NCBI RefSeq assembly: GCF_001661265.1
Contig: NW_017566993.1
Location: forward strand, 248,001 to 312,000
DNA from: Saitoella complicata NRRL Y-17804
Lineage: Eukaryota; Ascomycota; Saitoellomycetes; Saitoellales; Saitoellaceae
Direction of reading: 5' to 3'
DNA length: 64,000 nt
Of this stretch, positions 22,603 to 33,309 are shown piece after piece. The notes beneath the pieces are model-generated. The model saw nothing but the letters and a program-made list of their open reading frames with translations. It searched no databases and was not told where the DNA came from. Numbering within the stretch: the first letter of the stretch is position 1; each line of letters starts with the position of its first letter. The position numbers and the translations under genes were made by a program.

Positions 22603-23347
22603 AACTCTTCGCTGGCGACAGCAAGGTTGGGATCAAAGCGAATCAAAGGCAGGCGGGTGCTCCAGATCACAAGTCGAGCGCAGAACGAGCGGAGATGGAG
22701 AACCGTCGAACGAAACAGCTGATGTCACTTGGCAGCAACGGGTGAGACGTCGCACAGAAGCTCTGGATCTCGGTGTGCGATGTCCAACGTCGCCCCGGGG
22801 CTTCTGTCTCTGGCGGACTGTGGGCGCACAACGGGCGCGGCCAGCTTTGGCAGCTTGGGCTGACCCAGGGGCAGCTGAATGTGTAGCCTCGATTTGCTAA
22901 GAAAATCCGTTACCGGGGAAATTTATTGATCGATCACCTTGTACTTTGGCAGAGCGACATTTGCGGGATTAGTTGTACGTACACGTCTATTCGCGAAACG
23001 TGCGAAAAGCCGTCACAACACATTTCATCATACTACCATGTGTACCGCGCCGTTGCAGAACGCAAAACAGTAAAAATTGGTCTTCCAAGTCTGTATCATC
23101 ATCCTAAAAAACATCGAGTAAGGGACCTCCAGCTGAACACCTGGGCATTTGAAGTCCGCCGCTGCAGCTGGGCGGGATGGCCAGGGTGTTCCTTAACGTA
23201 CCGGTAATGCAAACAGTACACGTGCATACGACTGCAGATATGAACGTAACGTTGACTCGCGACCATCAAGGACCACAAGGACCGTAAAAAGACAACCTTG
23301 GGACCTTGAACCCAATTGCAGCGGCGACGATACAAACGAATCGGAAT
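22603..23347. promoter_or_regulatory. Divergent promoter region
   Basis: 745 bp between two start codons facing away from each other (Sfl1-like factor and Cid-like enzyme). I see no open frame or RNA gene. Its length is large for this window and suits a regulated transcription-factor gene. Confidence 0.45.
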
Positions 23348-25012
23348 ATGATGGCTCACCCATCGCAAGGTGGGGCACATCCGCTGAGTGCGGGCCCTAC
23401 GAACCCTCAGCCTTATCAGGACGCATACAGTGGCTTCACCGAGTACGTTCTTTCGGTGAGTATATGCGCACCAATTGTATCGGCTTGAGCATGTACTAAT
23501 ACGCTTCCTCAGATCAACAGGCCCCAATATCCATCCGCCAACGAGATGTATCTCAAAGAGCAATTGCGTAGTTTGATTGACGTAGAGATAGTGCAAAGAA
23601 TACAGCCGTGTATGCGCACACCCGTTGCTCCACTTGGTCATTGCTCACGCTCGAACTTCAGCAGCACGTGTCATTCCATTCGGCTCCTTGGTGAATGGAT
23701 TCGCAACTGCCAACAGCGATCTCGACCTCTGCATTCTTGACGATTCCCCCAATCCACGATATAAGATCAAGACGGAACTCCCCGAGGTTCTTGCCGCAGA
23801 ATTCGAACGATATGGTATGTTATCAGTCAAAAGCGAAACCGGGGTTTCGCTGACTTCATTACAGGGTTTGAGGTCAAACTTCTTACGAAAACAAGAATTG
23901 TATGGGCCGGCCTGTCGCGTTAGGAAGGGTGCACTTTGAGCTGATATGTTGTCGTAGCCCATCATCAAACTTGTACAAGGGCCAACAGCACAATTTCCGC
24001 TTGGATTAGGTGTGTGCCATACGCGACAATGATTGTGCATGTCGTACTAACACATTTACATAGCCATGGACATCGGCTTTGAGAATAGGTAGGAAGAATT
24101 TCTCTTCGATAACGTTCTCACGGAATCGACTAATACGGCATCTGCAGACTGGCGCTCCACAATACTCGCCTCCTTGCCACATACTCAAGAATAGATTCTC
24201 GCTTACGGGAGATGGTATTATTTGGTACGTACATCTCTGCCTCAATCCACACCTGCTATAATGCTAATGGGTATGCAACAAGTGAAACACTGGGCAAAAG
24301 TCAGAGGAATCAATTCTTCGTATCATGGGACTCTGAGCAGGTAATCCTCTTTCATGGCCTCCGCGTATGCAGACTGCTTACAAAATGTTGCAGTTACGGA
24401 TATGTCCTCACAATCCTTCACTTCCTTATCAACGTGGCTAGCCCTTCTTGCCTTCCAAACTTGCAACATATCGGTGCGCAAGTTCCGGTACCGTTCGAGG
24501 AACTAGAATGCGAAGGTTACAACATCTGGTTCTTCAAGGACCTTACTAACATACCTCCATCGCTCAACCGGCGGTCGATTGGCGAGCTTATGGCGGAATA
24601 TTTCTCATATTATGCTCAGTTCGATTTTCGGAATATGGTCATAAGCATCAGAACACCGGGAGGGCTGCTCACAAAAACAAGCAAAGGCTGGACTCAGGCA
24701 AGTGACAAGTCATGCCTTTGTATCCGTCAGATTTGTATTAACCGATGCTATAGGCTCTAGATAGAGTTGGTCCTGAAGACCAAAAAGTTCGTAGCCGGAA
24801 CTTCCTTTGTATCGAGGATCCATTTGAAATTACTCACAACGTCGGGCGGACGGTGGGCAAGAATGGGTTATATGATGTATGGCCTTTTGTCTCGTTTGCG
24901 TGAATAGAGCTGATGACCGTACATACAGATCCGAGGAGAATATATGCGTGCTTCAAAGTTGACACGAGCGCGTGATCCGCGAGTCTTCAGAGCGTTATGC
25001 GAGCAACGTTAA
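23348..25012 (+). CDS. Cid1/Cid13-family noncanonical poly(A)/poly(U) polymerase
   Basis: Eleven exons (23348-23455, 23513-23609, 23662-23814, 23865-23899, 23958-24009, 24064-24088, 24148-24224, 24283-24340, 24394-24697, 24754-24876, 24929-25012) give 371 aa. The polymerase-beta motif is VIPFGSLVNGFATANSDLDL with the DxD pair, and the third Asp is in AMDIGFENR. VKHWAKVRGI, SYGYVLTILHFLI and a PAP-associated end (LCIEDPFEITHNVGRTV) complete the fold. Such enzymes add A or U to RNA 3' ends. The acceptor after exon 2 is chosen by frame. The penultimate large exon is followed by a GC-AG intron (24698-24753). Confidence 0.87.
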
Positions 25013-25051
25013 GAACGAACTATTTTTGTGACAGTGAAGAAACAGGGCCAA

Positions 25052-25957
25052 TCACATGTCCTCTGTTGCCCAAGAATGATACTGAGCCTCCTTGACAGCC
25101 CGTTCGTTTTGTCTGGTGAACCACTGCTTCTCAAAACCATTCGACCGATCCACTCCGTCCCACCTATACCCCGGTTGGATACCATATCTGTTTGGTGGGA
25201 ATCCACCTTGATACACTGGCTTGGACCCTTCTGCTGCCTCCGTTTTCCTCGTGGATTTCAGGAATGCTGCTGCAGGATCATTCCATCTCTCTCTTTTCTT
25301 CAGCTCCTCATTGATCTCTCTGTCGTCTGCTCGCCTTGCTAATGGTGCAACCTTCATTGCTTCCAGTTCTCTTCGTCTCATCTCACGCTCCCTCTGTTGC
25401 ACCAGACCCTGATTCATCTCAAGTTCATTCTTCTTTCTCTCTTCCTCTTCTTCCATCCGCTTTCTTGCCTCCGCTCTCTGAAGAGCAATGTCCACTCTCC
25501 TCCCAGTAGCATCACGGTATACCGTCTCGGTGCCCTTGCCAGTCTGTGCTGCATCTGTAGAAAGAAAACGTGCTTCGTCTTCGGCTCTTCTAGCAGCTAT
25601 TTGTGCCTTGATCTGGGCAGCTGTTTGAAGGCCTGCTAGCGTACCATTGGCCATACGCAGTCCGTCTCGAGGTGCTGAACTTATTATTGACGGCTGTGGA
25701 AGCGATGATTGTGAACCAGGAGCAACTTGTAGCAAAGGTGCTTTCTTGAAACCTCCTGGAGCCAGTCGTAGTTCAGATTCAGCAATATCTGGTGCATCCT
25801 CCTCCTCCTTCCCTTCGTTGTCCACGTTCTCCCAGCCTGTCGCATCGTCTTCCTTCACCACGACCTGGGTCTCTGCGACCTTCCTCTTTCTCTTCTTCCT
25901 CGTTGGTTCATCCTTCGTCAGATAGTTCTTTGCCAGGTATTCAGCCAAGGACGACAT
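25052..25957 (-). CDS. BUD13: Pre-mRNA splicing factor Bud13/Cwf26 (RES complex)
   Basis: A single exon of 301 aa. MSSLAEYLAKNYLTKDE is the typical Bud13 start, followed by a basic KKRKRKV patch. The middle is a charged coiled coil with TVYRDATGRRVD. The C-terminal conserved block holds WNDPAAAFL, PNRYGIQPGYRWDGVDRSNG and FEKQWF. In the RES complex it binds Snu17/Ist3 and Pml1 and promotes splicing and nuclear retention of pre-mRNA. It ends 40 bp from the convergent Cid-like gene and shares a 131-bp divergent promoter with EMC10. Confidence 0.95.
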   Translation of the reverse strand: MSSLAEYLAKNYLTKDEPTRKKRKRKVAETQVVVKEDDATGWENVDNEGKEEEDAPDIAESELRLAPGGFKKAPLLQVAPGSQSSLPQPSIISSAPRDGLRMANGTLAGLQTAAQIKAQIAARRAEDEARFLSTDAAQTGKGTETVYRDATGRRVDIALQRAEARKRMEEEEERKKNELEMNQGLVQQREREMRRRELEAMKVAPLARRADDREINEELKKRERWNDPAAAFLKSTRKTEAAEGSKPVYQGGFPPNRYGIQPGYRWDGVDRSNGFEKQWFTRQNERAVKEAQYHSWATEDM

Positions 25958-26088
25958 CTTCGTTGTAATCGTCTTCGTACGCGCTGCTCGTTCGATGTCA
26001 CCGGCGCAGGTCCCCCGTGCAATACGAATTGCCGTACTGACAGAAACAGAACTCCAATTGCAAGAGGCCTCGACCTTGGGACGTTACG

Positions 26089-26780
26089 ATGTTGATTAGA
26101 CTCCTGTTTTTGTCTCTATACCTTCTATGCGCAGCGGCGGAGCAAGTTCGCATCTCTCTTTACGAGCAGGTGGACGAGGGCCTCCCTTCACAGACACCTC
26201 GAGCCGAAATCATATACGATACCGTATCTCAGACCGCGGAGACCAAATGGGCGGCGCGATTGTCTAGTATTGAGGGCAATTTGTACAAGCTGGGGCTGCT
26301 AGACGAGTCAGAGAAATCGGTCAATGGCGGATTCATCTCGCAGGTTGGTCCACTTCATCGTCTTGGGAGCGTTCGTTAATCAATCGAATTTGAATCCAGG
26401 CCGCACGAAAGCTGTTACACAATTCCGATGGCTGGCAGAACATACATGAAGAAGTCAAGGTCCACCTGGACAAGCAAGGCAAGCCATGGAAAGTTGACTA
26501 CGGAATTTCCACGGGCTCAAATCCGGTATGGCTTTCGTTGAGCACTCATTGCTGCCCCCGCTGACAATCTGAGTAGCCGACCGTGATCATGGTTCCTTAC
26601 CAGCTCAACGGACCAAGTGTGTCGCTCAAGAAGCCCATTGTTGCCCGTCCTGCTACTGCCGATGGCGAAGAAGTGCCGGAGCCAGAGAAGACATTCCTAC
26701 AGAAGTACTGGCATTACTTGGTACCGATCATCTTAGTTATGCTGCTTACCGGCGGGGGTTCAGAAGCACAAGCTAAGTAG
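26089..26780 (+). CDS. EMC10: ER membrane protein complex subunit 10
   Basis: Exons 26089-26343, 26400-26525 and 26577-26780 give 194 aa. A signal peptide (MLIRLLFLSLYLLCAAAEQV) leads into a lumenal beta domain, with WQNIHEEVKVHLDKQGKPW and YGISTGSNPPTVIMVPYQL across the introns. One C-terminal membrane segment, HYLVPIILVMLLTGG, precedes a short tail. The EMC inserts and stabilises multi-span membrane proteins in the ER. Length and topology match EMC10 type proteins. Confidence 0.88.
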
Positions 26781-26956
26781 TGAAAGAAAGCAAGACAAAG
26801 TATATGATATGCTCTACCGTGTACTCCTAAGATACGACGTTACAAATATTGAAAACTCCTACACCATGGGTGCAAAACACCAAGAATGATCCCTTGAAAT
26901 ACGAGAACGCCCTCAGCTGGTATCAAAACCGTGCAACAAAATTCCATACCCAACAC

Positions 26957-29413
26957 TCATTTCAGCACTGCTTCCAAGACCGTCTCGTAACATAACACGA
27001 ACTGCCGTAGTGTTTGCACCATGGACAACCGGTCTTCCCTGAACTCCTTGACAGTGCGGTACACCCAGTCTTCTTCATCGGCGTCGTCGGAATGCTTGCC
27101 TTCTTCCCAATCGGAAGGGATAGGCGTTACATCCTCACCGGGAGCAGCCTGGGCTAAATGCATCGACTTTTGCACAAGATCAACGACAGAGTCGATCGTG
27201 CAGTAGGTACCGGTACGCCCACATCCAGCCGAACAATGTACTACAACCGGGTTCTTTTCCCGTCGATGTGATGTGGCTCGGGCGTCGGTCAATGACGAGA
27301 GGGAGGTGGATCGTGAGTTGACAGGCGTGGAGCGTGTAGTCGCCACAGTAGCCTGCTCAACAACGGCCAACAATGCTGCCGGTACAGCGGATCCAAAGTC
27401 AGGCCATCCCGTGTATTGAACTTGGGTAATCTCCCGAATGGGCTCGAAGGGGTAATCGCCGTGAGCAAGCGTAAACTCACGAATGATGATTGGCGCCGAC
27501 TCGCCCTTGGGCAGGCCTTTGATTTCCGGACCAAAGTCTGCACTTTCCATCTTGCGCTCGGAGATTTGGTTCAGATACATCGGCCCATGGTGTTTATCCT
27601 TCCAGTAGGGGTGACACTTAACTTGACCTCCTTCTTCTGTGGTAGTCAACATCACAATCGCGCGAACATCCTGCTCCCAACACACTCGCCAAAAGTCTTC
27701 AGAAGTTGCCGGAAGCGGGCCCTGAGTAGCGATGTATCGCCTGTGGTTTGCGTGATTCTCGACGAATGACGCATTGACGTAATCAGTACCTCCTTCCCTG
27801 ACATCGTTCAGCTTGACGCGCGAATGGTCATAAGGCCAGATGTTATTGTACCGGTTCCGCGTGCCTTGCTCCATAGCTGAAGAAATGCTCCAATGACTTC
27901 GTGCCCGGCTTTCACCATGGCCTGGAGTCTTGGACCCTTGGGTATTCAAAACAGATTGCAGACGCTTTTGCTCAAGCTTCTCCACCTTATAGAACCGTTC
28001 AGCAACTAAGGAAGCACCACCTTCTTCGAATGCAACACGATGCAACCACTTCGGCAGCGCCGCGATCTTAGTCGGATCCGCATCTTGAGGTATGCGAATG
28101 GGAATCGCATCCCCGACACCATTCATAAGATCCATGTTTTGTCGAATATTAGAGAAGAACGGATTCACAGCAGGCTGAGCCGCGGGCAAAGCACATGCAA
28201 ATGCACCTCCGCCAGCAGCGTTCATCGACTGTCCCCTTGCGCTCAGATGCAGTCCTCCTGGGCTTCCAGTACTCTGCTCCGGTGCTTCATGATCCAGCAC
28301 CTCCGAACATTCCCTCTCGATTGCGGCAAACCCACCCTTCACAGCATACAACCGTCCCTGCCATCCTTCTAACCCAAACTTCTTCGCCGTCTGCACCACT
28401 GGTCCCATCTCCGGCCATGCCACACTGTCCACATCGTACACAATGATGTTATCAGCCTCCCTCCACTTTGCGAACGTCTTCTTCTCCGCATCACTCGCCA
28501 ACGTTTCTCCCAACTTGGCCACCGTGAACGTAGGTCGCTTCAACAAGGTAGTCGGAATGCAGACGTTAATAGCACACCGAACGCGCGTTTTTGAGAACAG
28601 TGCGTATGAACGCACATCAAGAACGACAGTCTTACCAAATCTAGACGATTGAACGTATTCCTTCAATTCTGAAGGCATAAGCGGTGCGATGGAGGAAGGC
28701 GTGCTCTGGGCCGGTCTGACAACTTGAGTCGGAACAGGGCTGGACCTTGAAGAGTTCGAGTTTGCGATAGATTCAGCACGCTTACGGCGAGGCTCCGGTG
28801 AGTTGAATGAGAATTGCGAAAGACCGGTCGTGGCAATTCTCAGTGGTGACATCAGACCACTACCATCTGGCGGCGACAGCGATCTTTTTCTTCCTGTCTC
28901 AGAGTCCTTTGATCTTGGTGTAGAAGCTCCCGGTGTCTGTGCAGAGTCCAGTCGCATTTCGCTCATCCCAAGATGGAGACGAGGTTTCGATTTGATTTGT
29001 GCAGGGCCCATCAAACCTGGGGTCTGCGCAAAGACCATAGGCGTCTGCGCTTGCCTTTCTGCTTGCCTCTCTAACTGCTGTCGGAAAAGTATGTTGGGAT
29101 CGGCCAGATGTGAAGGCGTCGCTTGTACACCATCCATCTGTTGTGGAGCCGGGGTCGTCGTCGCTAGAGTGGCCGGGACTGGCGAGAAGTTGCGCTGGGA
29201 GTATATTGATCCGCCGAAGGGCTGTTCTGTACTTGTCGAAGGCTTGCTGAAATCAAAGTACGACATGCTGTTGTCGGGATTCGCTGAAACGGAGCCCGGA
29301 GCTGGAGTCTGCGGATACGGAGTGTGAGGTGAATGCTGGATCTGAACGGATGTAAGGAATGCAGGAGTGGGTAGAGGAGGAACAGGCCTCGCTCTTGGAC
29401 CCATATTTGTCAT
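26957..29413 (-). CDS. Protein tyrosine phosphatase with rhodanese-like domain (Pyp1/Pyp2/Ptp type)
   Basis: A single exon of 818 aa from the first in-frame ATG (MTNMGPRARPVPPLPTPAFL); the frame is open further upstream but has no ATG there. A long Pro/Ser-rich N-terminus holds possible kinase and docking sites. A rhodanese/Cdc25-like domain follows (VVLDVRSYALFSKTRVRCAI). The catalytic PTP domain has the phosphate loop VVHCSAGCGRTGTYCTIDS (Cys727), WPDFGSAVP and a Q loop near the end. S. pombe Pyp1/Pyp2 share this layout and dephosphorylate the stress MAPK Sty1; a similar role is inferred. Confidence 0.9.
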   Translation of the reverse strand: MTNMGPRARPVPPLPTPAFLTSVQIQHSPHTPYPQTPAPGSVSANPDNSMSYFDFSKPSTSTEQPFGGSIYSQRNFSPVPATLATTTPAPQQMDGVQATPSHLADPNILFRQQLERQAERQAQTPMVFAQTPGLMGPAQIKSKPRLHLGMSEMRLDSAQTPGASTPRSKDSETGRKRSLSPPDGSGLMSPLRIATTGLSQFSFNSPEPRRKRAESIANSNSSRSSPVPTQVVRPAQSTPSSIAPLMPSELKEYVQSSRFGKTVVLDVRSYALFSKTRVRCAINVCIPTTLLKRPTFTVAKLGETLASDAEKKTFAKWREADNIIVYDVDSVAWPEMGPVVQTAKKFGLEGWQGRLYAVKGGFAAIERECSEVLDHEAPEQSTGSPGGLHLSARGQSMNAAGGGAFACALPAAQPAVNPFFSNIRQNMDLMNGVGDAIPIRIPQDADPTKIAALPKWLHRVAFEEGGASLVAERFYKVEKLEQKRLQSVLNTQGSKTPGHGESRARSHWSISSAMEQGTRNRYNNIWPYDHSRVKLNDVREGGTDYVNASFVENHANHRRYIATQGPLPATSEDFWRVCWEQDVRAIVMLTTTEEGGQVKCHPYWKDKHHGPMYLNQISERKMESADFGPEIKGLPKGESAPIIIREFTLAHGDYPFEPIREITQVQYTGWPDFGSAVPAALLAVVEQATVATTRSTPVNSRSTSLSSLTDARATSHRREKNPVVVHCSAGCGRTGTYCTIDSVVDLVQKSMHLAQAAPGEDVTPIPSDWEEGKHSDDADEEDWVYRTVKEFREDRLSMVQTLRQFVLCYETVLEAVLK

Positions 29414-29638
29414 TATTCGTTGGTTGACGGGATAAATGCTGAACGCAATGGTGCTCCCGTGTTCGTAGTGCTGAGCGCTCTGAGTGTGGTTCTCGCCGCG
29501 CGCGCTGAACGTCCACCCTGTAAAGTGGCCGCCGCGGCATTCGAAGGCGCAGATACAATGAGATGAACAAACGCCCCGCCGTGGAAAGCCTTCTATGTCA
29601 TACACCGAAAAAAAAGCATAATCATCAGCTCAAATCAT

Positions 29639-30253
29639 TCACAATTCCTTTCCCGTCTTAGAGTCTATCCTTTTGGCACTCAAAAGCCCTGCCGCTACCT
29701 TCCTTCCCTCGGCCAGCAACATGTTGAACGTGCTTGCCGCATTCCTCGAATCCATTACATCCACCGAGATTCCCAGATCATATAGCCTCTGTCTTGTCTC
29801 CTTGCTCAACATCAACGTCCTCGCTCCTGTCCCAATCATGATCAACTCTGGCTTAGGATGACAAAGCTCCAATACGGCAAATGCGTCTTTCGGCAGATCC
29901 AGGACTCCAGTCCGTGTAGCAGATTCGGATAGAGTAACGTCCCACAAGAACGGTACATTATTGATGATGAGCGCAGAACCCTTCAACACCTCTCCTGAAG
30001 CCAAAACGAAGCCTGTTCCATCGGCCAGGGCTGAGTCGACAGAGGAGGATGAAGGCATAACTCCGGACGCAGCCAAAACATCGTCAAAGAACTGATTTGA
30101 CGCCCTAGAAGGCACACCAATTTGACCGGATGGTATCGCTCCGAAATCTTCAGGGCGTTTCTTCGTTGCCGCTTGAGCAACAACATATGACGTATGGAAC
30201 GGCCTGGTCCTAGCAGCCGATGCGACGAGTGTTCTGCAAGCTGACCTCAACAT
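29639..30253 (-). CDS. Complex I assembly factor NDUFAF3 homologue
   Basis: A single exon of 204 aa. A presequence (MLRSACRTLVASAARTRPFH) fits mitochondria. The DUF498/MTH938-like domain is seen as GFVLASGEVLKGSALIINNV, WDVTLSES, LELCHPKPELIMIGTGAR and GISVDVMDSRNAASTFNMLL. The human protein works with NDUFAF4 in building respiratory complex I, so its presence suggests this fungus has that complex. It is divergent from the GST gene over 218 bp. Confidence 0.92.
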   Translation of the reverse strand: MLRSACRTLVASAARTRPFHTSYVVAQAATKKRPEDFGAIPSGQIGVPSRASNQFFDDVLAASGVMPSSSSVDSALADGTGFVLASGEVLKGSALIINNVPFLWDVTLSESATRTGVLDLPKDAFAVLELCHPKPELIMIGTGARTLMLSKETRQRLYDLGISVDVMDSRNAASTFNMLLAEGRKVAAGLLSAKRIDSKTGKEL

Positions 30254-30471
30254 ATTTACTGTGATCTGTATCTGTCGCACCGCCGAAGCTTGAGGTTGAG
30301 AGTTGAGGCGTGTACTTGATGATGTCGCGATATTCTGCGGGTACGTGCAGCCGCCAGAGTTCGGGTGTGCAACCCCGGAAGTACAAACATCACCTCAAAT
30401 TGACCGGTATAAGACTCACACCCTCTGCTCCCGATCAGCTGTAGAACAACACCTGTCAAAACTACTCCATC

Positions 30472-31292
30472 ATGTCGCAGCGCACTCCGCCTCAGAAGAT
30501 GACCCTTTACTCGTCGACAAACTGCCCATGGGCTGCTCGCTCGTTGATCGCTCTTGCCGAAGCCAACGTCCAGTACGAAACCGTCGAGATCGATCTCGAC
30601 AACAAGCCTGAATTCTTCTTGAAGGAGGTCAACCCGCAGGGAAAGGTCCCTACTCTCGACTACGCTGGAGAAAAGTTGATCGAGAGTGGTCCCATTGCCG
30701 AGTTCGTTGCCGATCTCTTCCCTGACGTCGGACTTTGGCCTCAGGGCTCGACCGAGGAAACTGCCCTTTTCAAGCTTCGCGCAAGAATCTTTGTAGAGAC
30801 CTTCATCACCAAGGTCGTTCCTAACTGGGTAAGCACCCTTACTTTCCTTACTTGCTTCATGTTGAGTGCTGACCAACCGGACAGGCCGGTATCCTCTTCC
30901 GCGCTGATCCCGCCGCTCCTGCTGCCATCTTGTCGGCTGTCGAGGGGTTTGTCGAGCCTCTGTTGCCAGAGACCTCTTCTGCAGGACCATTCTTTGCTGG
31001 CCGTACTGAGTTCTCCATGGCAGAGGTCCTCACCGCTCCCTTCGCAGCTCGCATTGACTTGATGGGCCGTACGTCTTTCCCGGCTCCATGCATATATTCC
31101 TATTGCTAACTTGTGCCCTTAGGCAACGGTATCGTCCCAGCCGACGTTTATGAGAAGCTTCAGAAGCTTCCTCGCTTCGGTAGGTGGATGAAGGCTGTCA
31201 TGGAGAGAAAGTCCATCAAGGACACATTCGATGAGGCGTCTAACTTGGCCAAGATCAAGAAGAAGATGGCCTTGGCTCAGGAGAAGAAGTAA
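30472..31292 (+). CDS. Glutathione S-transferase, omega-like (thiol-transferase type)
   Basis: Exons 30472-30828, 30885-31068 and 31123-31292 give 236 aa. The thioredoxin-like half has TLYSSTNCPWAARSLIALAE, with Cys18 in a CPWA motif as in cysteine-type omega/lambda GSTs, then NPQGKVPTLDY and ESGPIAEF for glutathione binding. The helical half ends with a lysine-rich KKKMALAQEKK. Likely roles are deglutathionylation or detoxification in the cytosol. No organelle signal is seen. Confidence 0.88.
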
Positions 31293-31479
31293 GCGCTTTC
31301 TTGGTTCTTTTGCGCGTACGATACGAATGATGTCGGTTGACAGAACACCACCACGGTTGTAAGATCTCTAGAGGCGTGGAAGATATCATCTGCTATAACA
31401 TGGTATATCCCGAATATCCTATTCCGTCCTATCCTAGTCATACATATCGTAACGAAAGTGTTGTCACACACACCTATGA

Positions 31480-33088
31480 TCATGAATTACGAACCTCTCT
31501 TATGCCATCCAAAATCCCTGTTGGGTGCGAGAACACTCTACTCAGAGTGCTCTCTCGCCTTATCCTTGGGGCCGGAGGCCGAACTTGTCCCTCTGCCGGT
31601 CGTTGTGGAGCGGCCTGATTGTCACGCAGCTCTTGCAATGCGGCATCCGATACCTGGTCATGCCTTCCGCGACGACGGCGCATAATAGCGAGGTACCTCT
31701 GGAAGCGCCTGGAATGTTGACCCTGAGCGTCGCTTTGGCGGCGTTCAGTATTGCTTGATTGAGGAAGTTGTGAATGAGGAACCAAATTGCCCAATACCGA
31801 TGCTGCCATTTCTGGACGGGCACGAGTCGTCTCGTTTGACGCTGGATCCGCAATTGCAGGTACACTTGCATTATCGAGTTGTGCTTGTGCTCTCTCCTCC
31901 GGGGTTTGCCTTACGTCTTGTCTGCAGAGCGGACACAATGACGAAACATTCAGTAACCATGGGTCGACGCATGCTGGATGGAACTGGTGCTCGCAGGGTA
32001 GCACTCTAAGCTCTTCTCCATTCTCAAACTCGTCCATACAAATGGCACAGGGTTGGGCCTCAGTCACTTCTTGCGGTGCAGGCCTCGCAGGAATACTTTG
32101 TCCATCCTCTGCCACGCCCTCACGGTGATCGACGCTGGCTTTATCTCCCGTTCCAGCACCATCACCATCATTGGCACCTCCTCCTGTCATCTCGAAATCC
32201 TTTCGGTTCTCGTGATCACCTGTTGATCCAAAGCGAATGACTGGGAAAGTGTCCAGCATGGCTCTGGCGATTCCCCTTGCCCGACGAGGTCTACTTCCCA
32301 CGCCCCCGTACATTCCATATCGCTCCGGGTGACGGCGCGCTCGCCTGGCTCCAAGGACGATGATGACACAAAACAGTATTCCAATCAGAGAGGTAATGAC
32401 ATACAAGATGACCATTGCGACGCTTGTCGTAGACGGTTGCCATGTACTTGCCTGGGAACTCGAGGAGGCGGTGGGCGCGGCAGCCTGAACGCCGGTCGTA
32501 CTCGTACTACTTACATGCGTGATGTTTGCTATAACCGGAGTGCTCGTAAACGAACCGGTGTATTGGGTATATTGCTGTATAGTATAGAGAAGCATGCTCG
32601 CATCTCGATTGCTGATGGTGGTGAAGGCTGTACCGACCGAATCCGGTATTGGCGTGGTGAAATTGCAGTAGTCAGAGTAAGCAGAATACAGGATCATGCA
32701 GGCAGCACTGGCGGAACTTGCCTGGTTGATCCAGGTAACTACATCGTCTGAATCGCAAGAGATCAAGGCGACGCTGTTGGAGTCCAGTGGACGTCCGGGA
32801 TAAACCACGAGGGCGCCTACGATATTCCGATGAGTACAACTTCGGGAAATCGGCGCCGCGCTGCGCAAACTCACCAACACAACCGGAATGATTTGTAGTT
32901 CCAGCCAAACCGTTTGCCGGAGTTGCCCAAGTCCTCGTCTCGCCGCCGACACCGATGGCGATCTGAAATGCGGGAGCGGAGCCCGGGAAAGCGGAAGCGT
33001 TGAAAGTGTTGTTGAAAGGCGCGGCATCATAAGCGAGAGCATTTCGCAGGAAGCCCAGGCCTACCAGGAGGATGTACGGCATATACAT
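31480..33088 (-). CDS. PA-TM-RING-type membrane ubiquitin ligase
   Basis: Exons 33088-32875 and 32816-31480 give 516 aa. A signal peptide ([20 protein letters not shown]) starts a lumenal, N-glycosylation-rich region of about 200 residues resembling a protease-associated domain. A membrane segment follows ([20 protein letters not shown]), then basic [18 protein letters not shown]2 finger is complete: [27 protein letters not shown]. The Arg-rich tail is disordered. Such ligases act in endosomes, vacuole or ER. The sorting target is unknown. Confidence 0.9.
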
Positions 33089-33309
33089 CGCGCTACACGA
33101 CTGAACTGATCTGTTTGGTGGTGGTGGTGGAGGACCCCGCGCTTCCCCAGCGATCAGTCCAGCGCCGACTTTGCCGCGGAGTGCTTTGGTGCACGCGCCT
33201 CTGCAGCGCTCGGCTCACATGTGACAGTCGCTCCAACCACCACTCCTCCATCGAGTCGGTCAGTCAGTCAATAGCATCAGCAGCAGGCAATGGAACAGCC
33301 CTGCAACCG

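Noticed and set aside
26957-29605. Longer version of the tyrosine phosphatase starting at 29605
   Set aside because: The codon there is GTG, and no in-frame ATG occurs before 29413; the extra residues show no domain.
30256-30990. 244-codon minus-strand frame over the GST gene
   Set aside because: Antisense to a clear conserved gene and without domain content.
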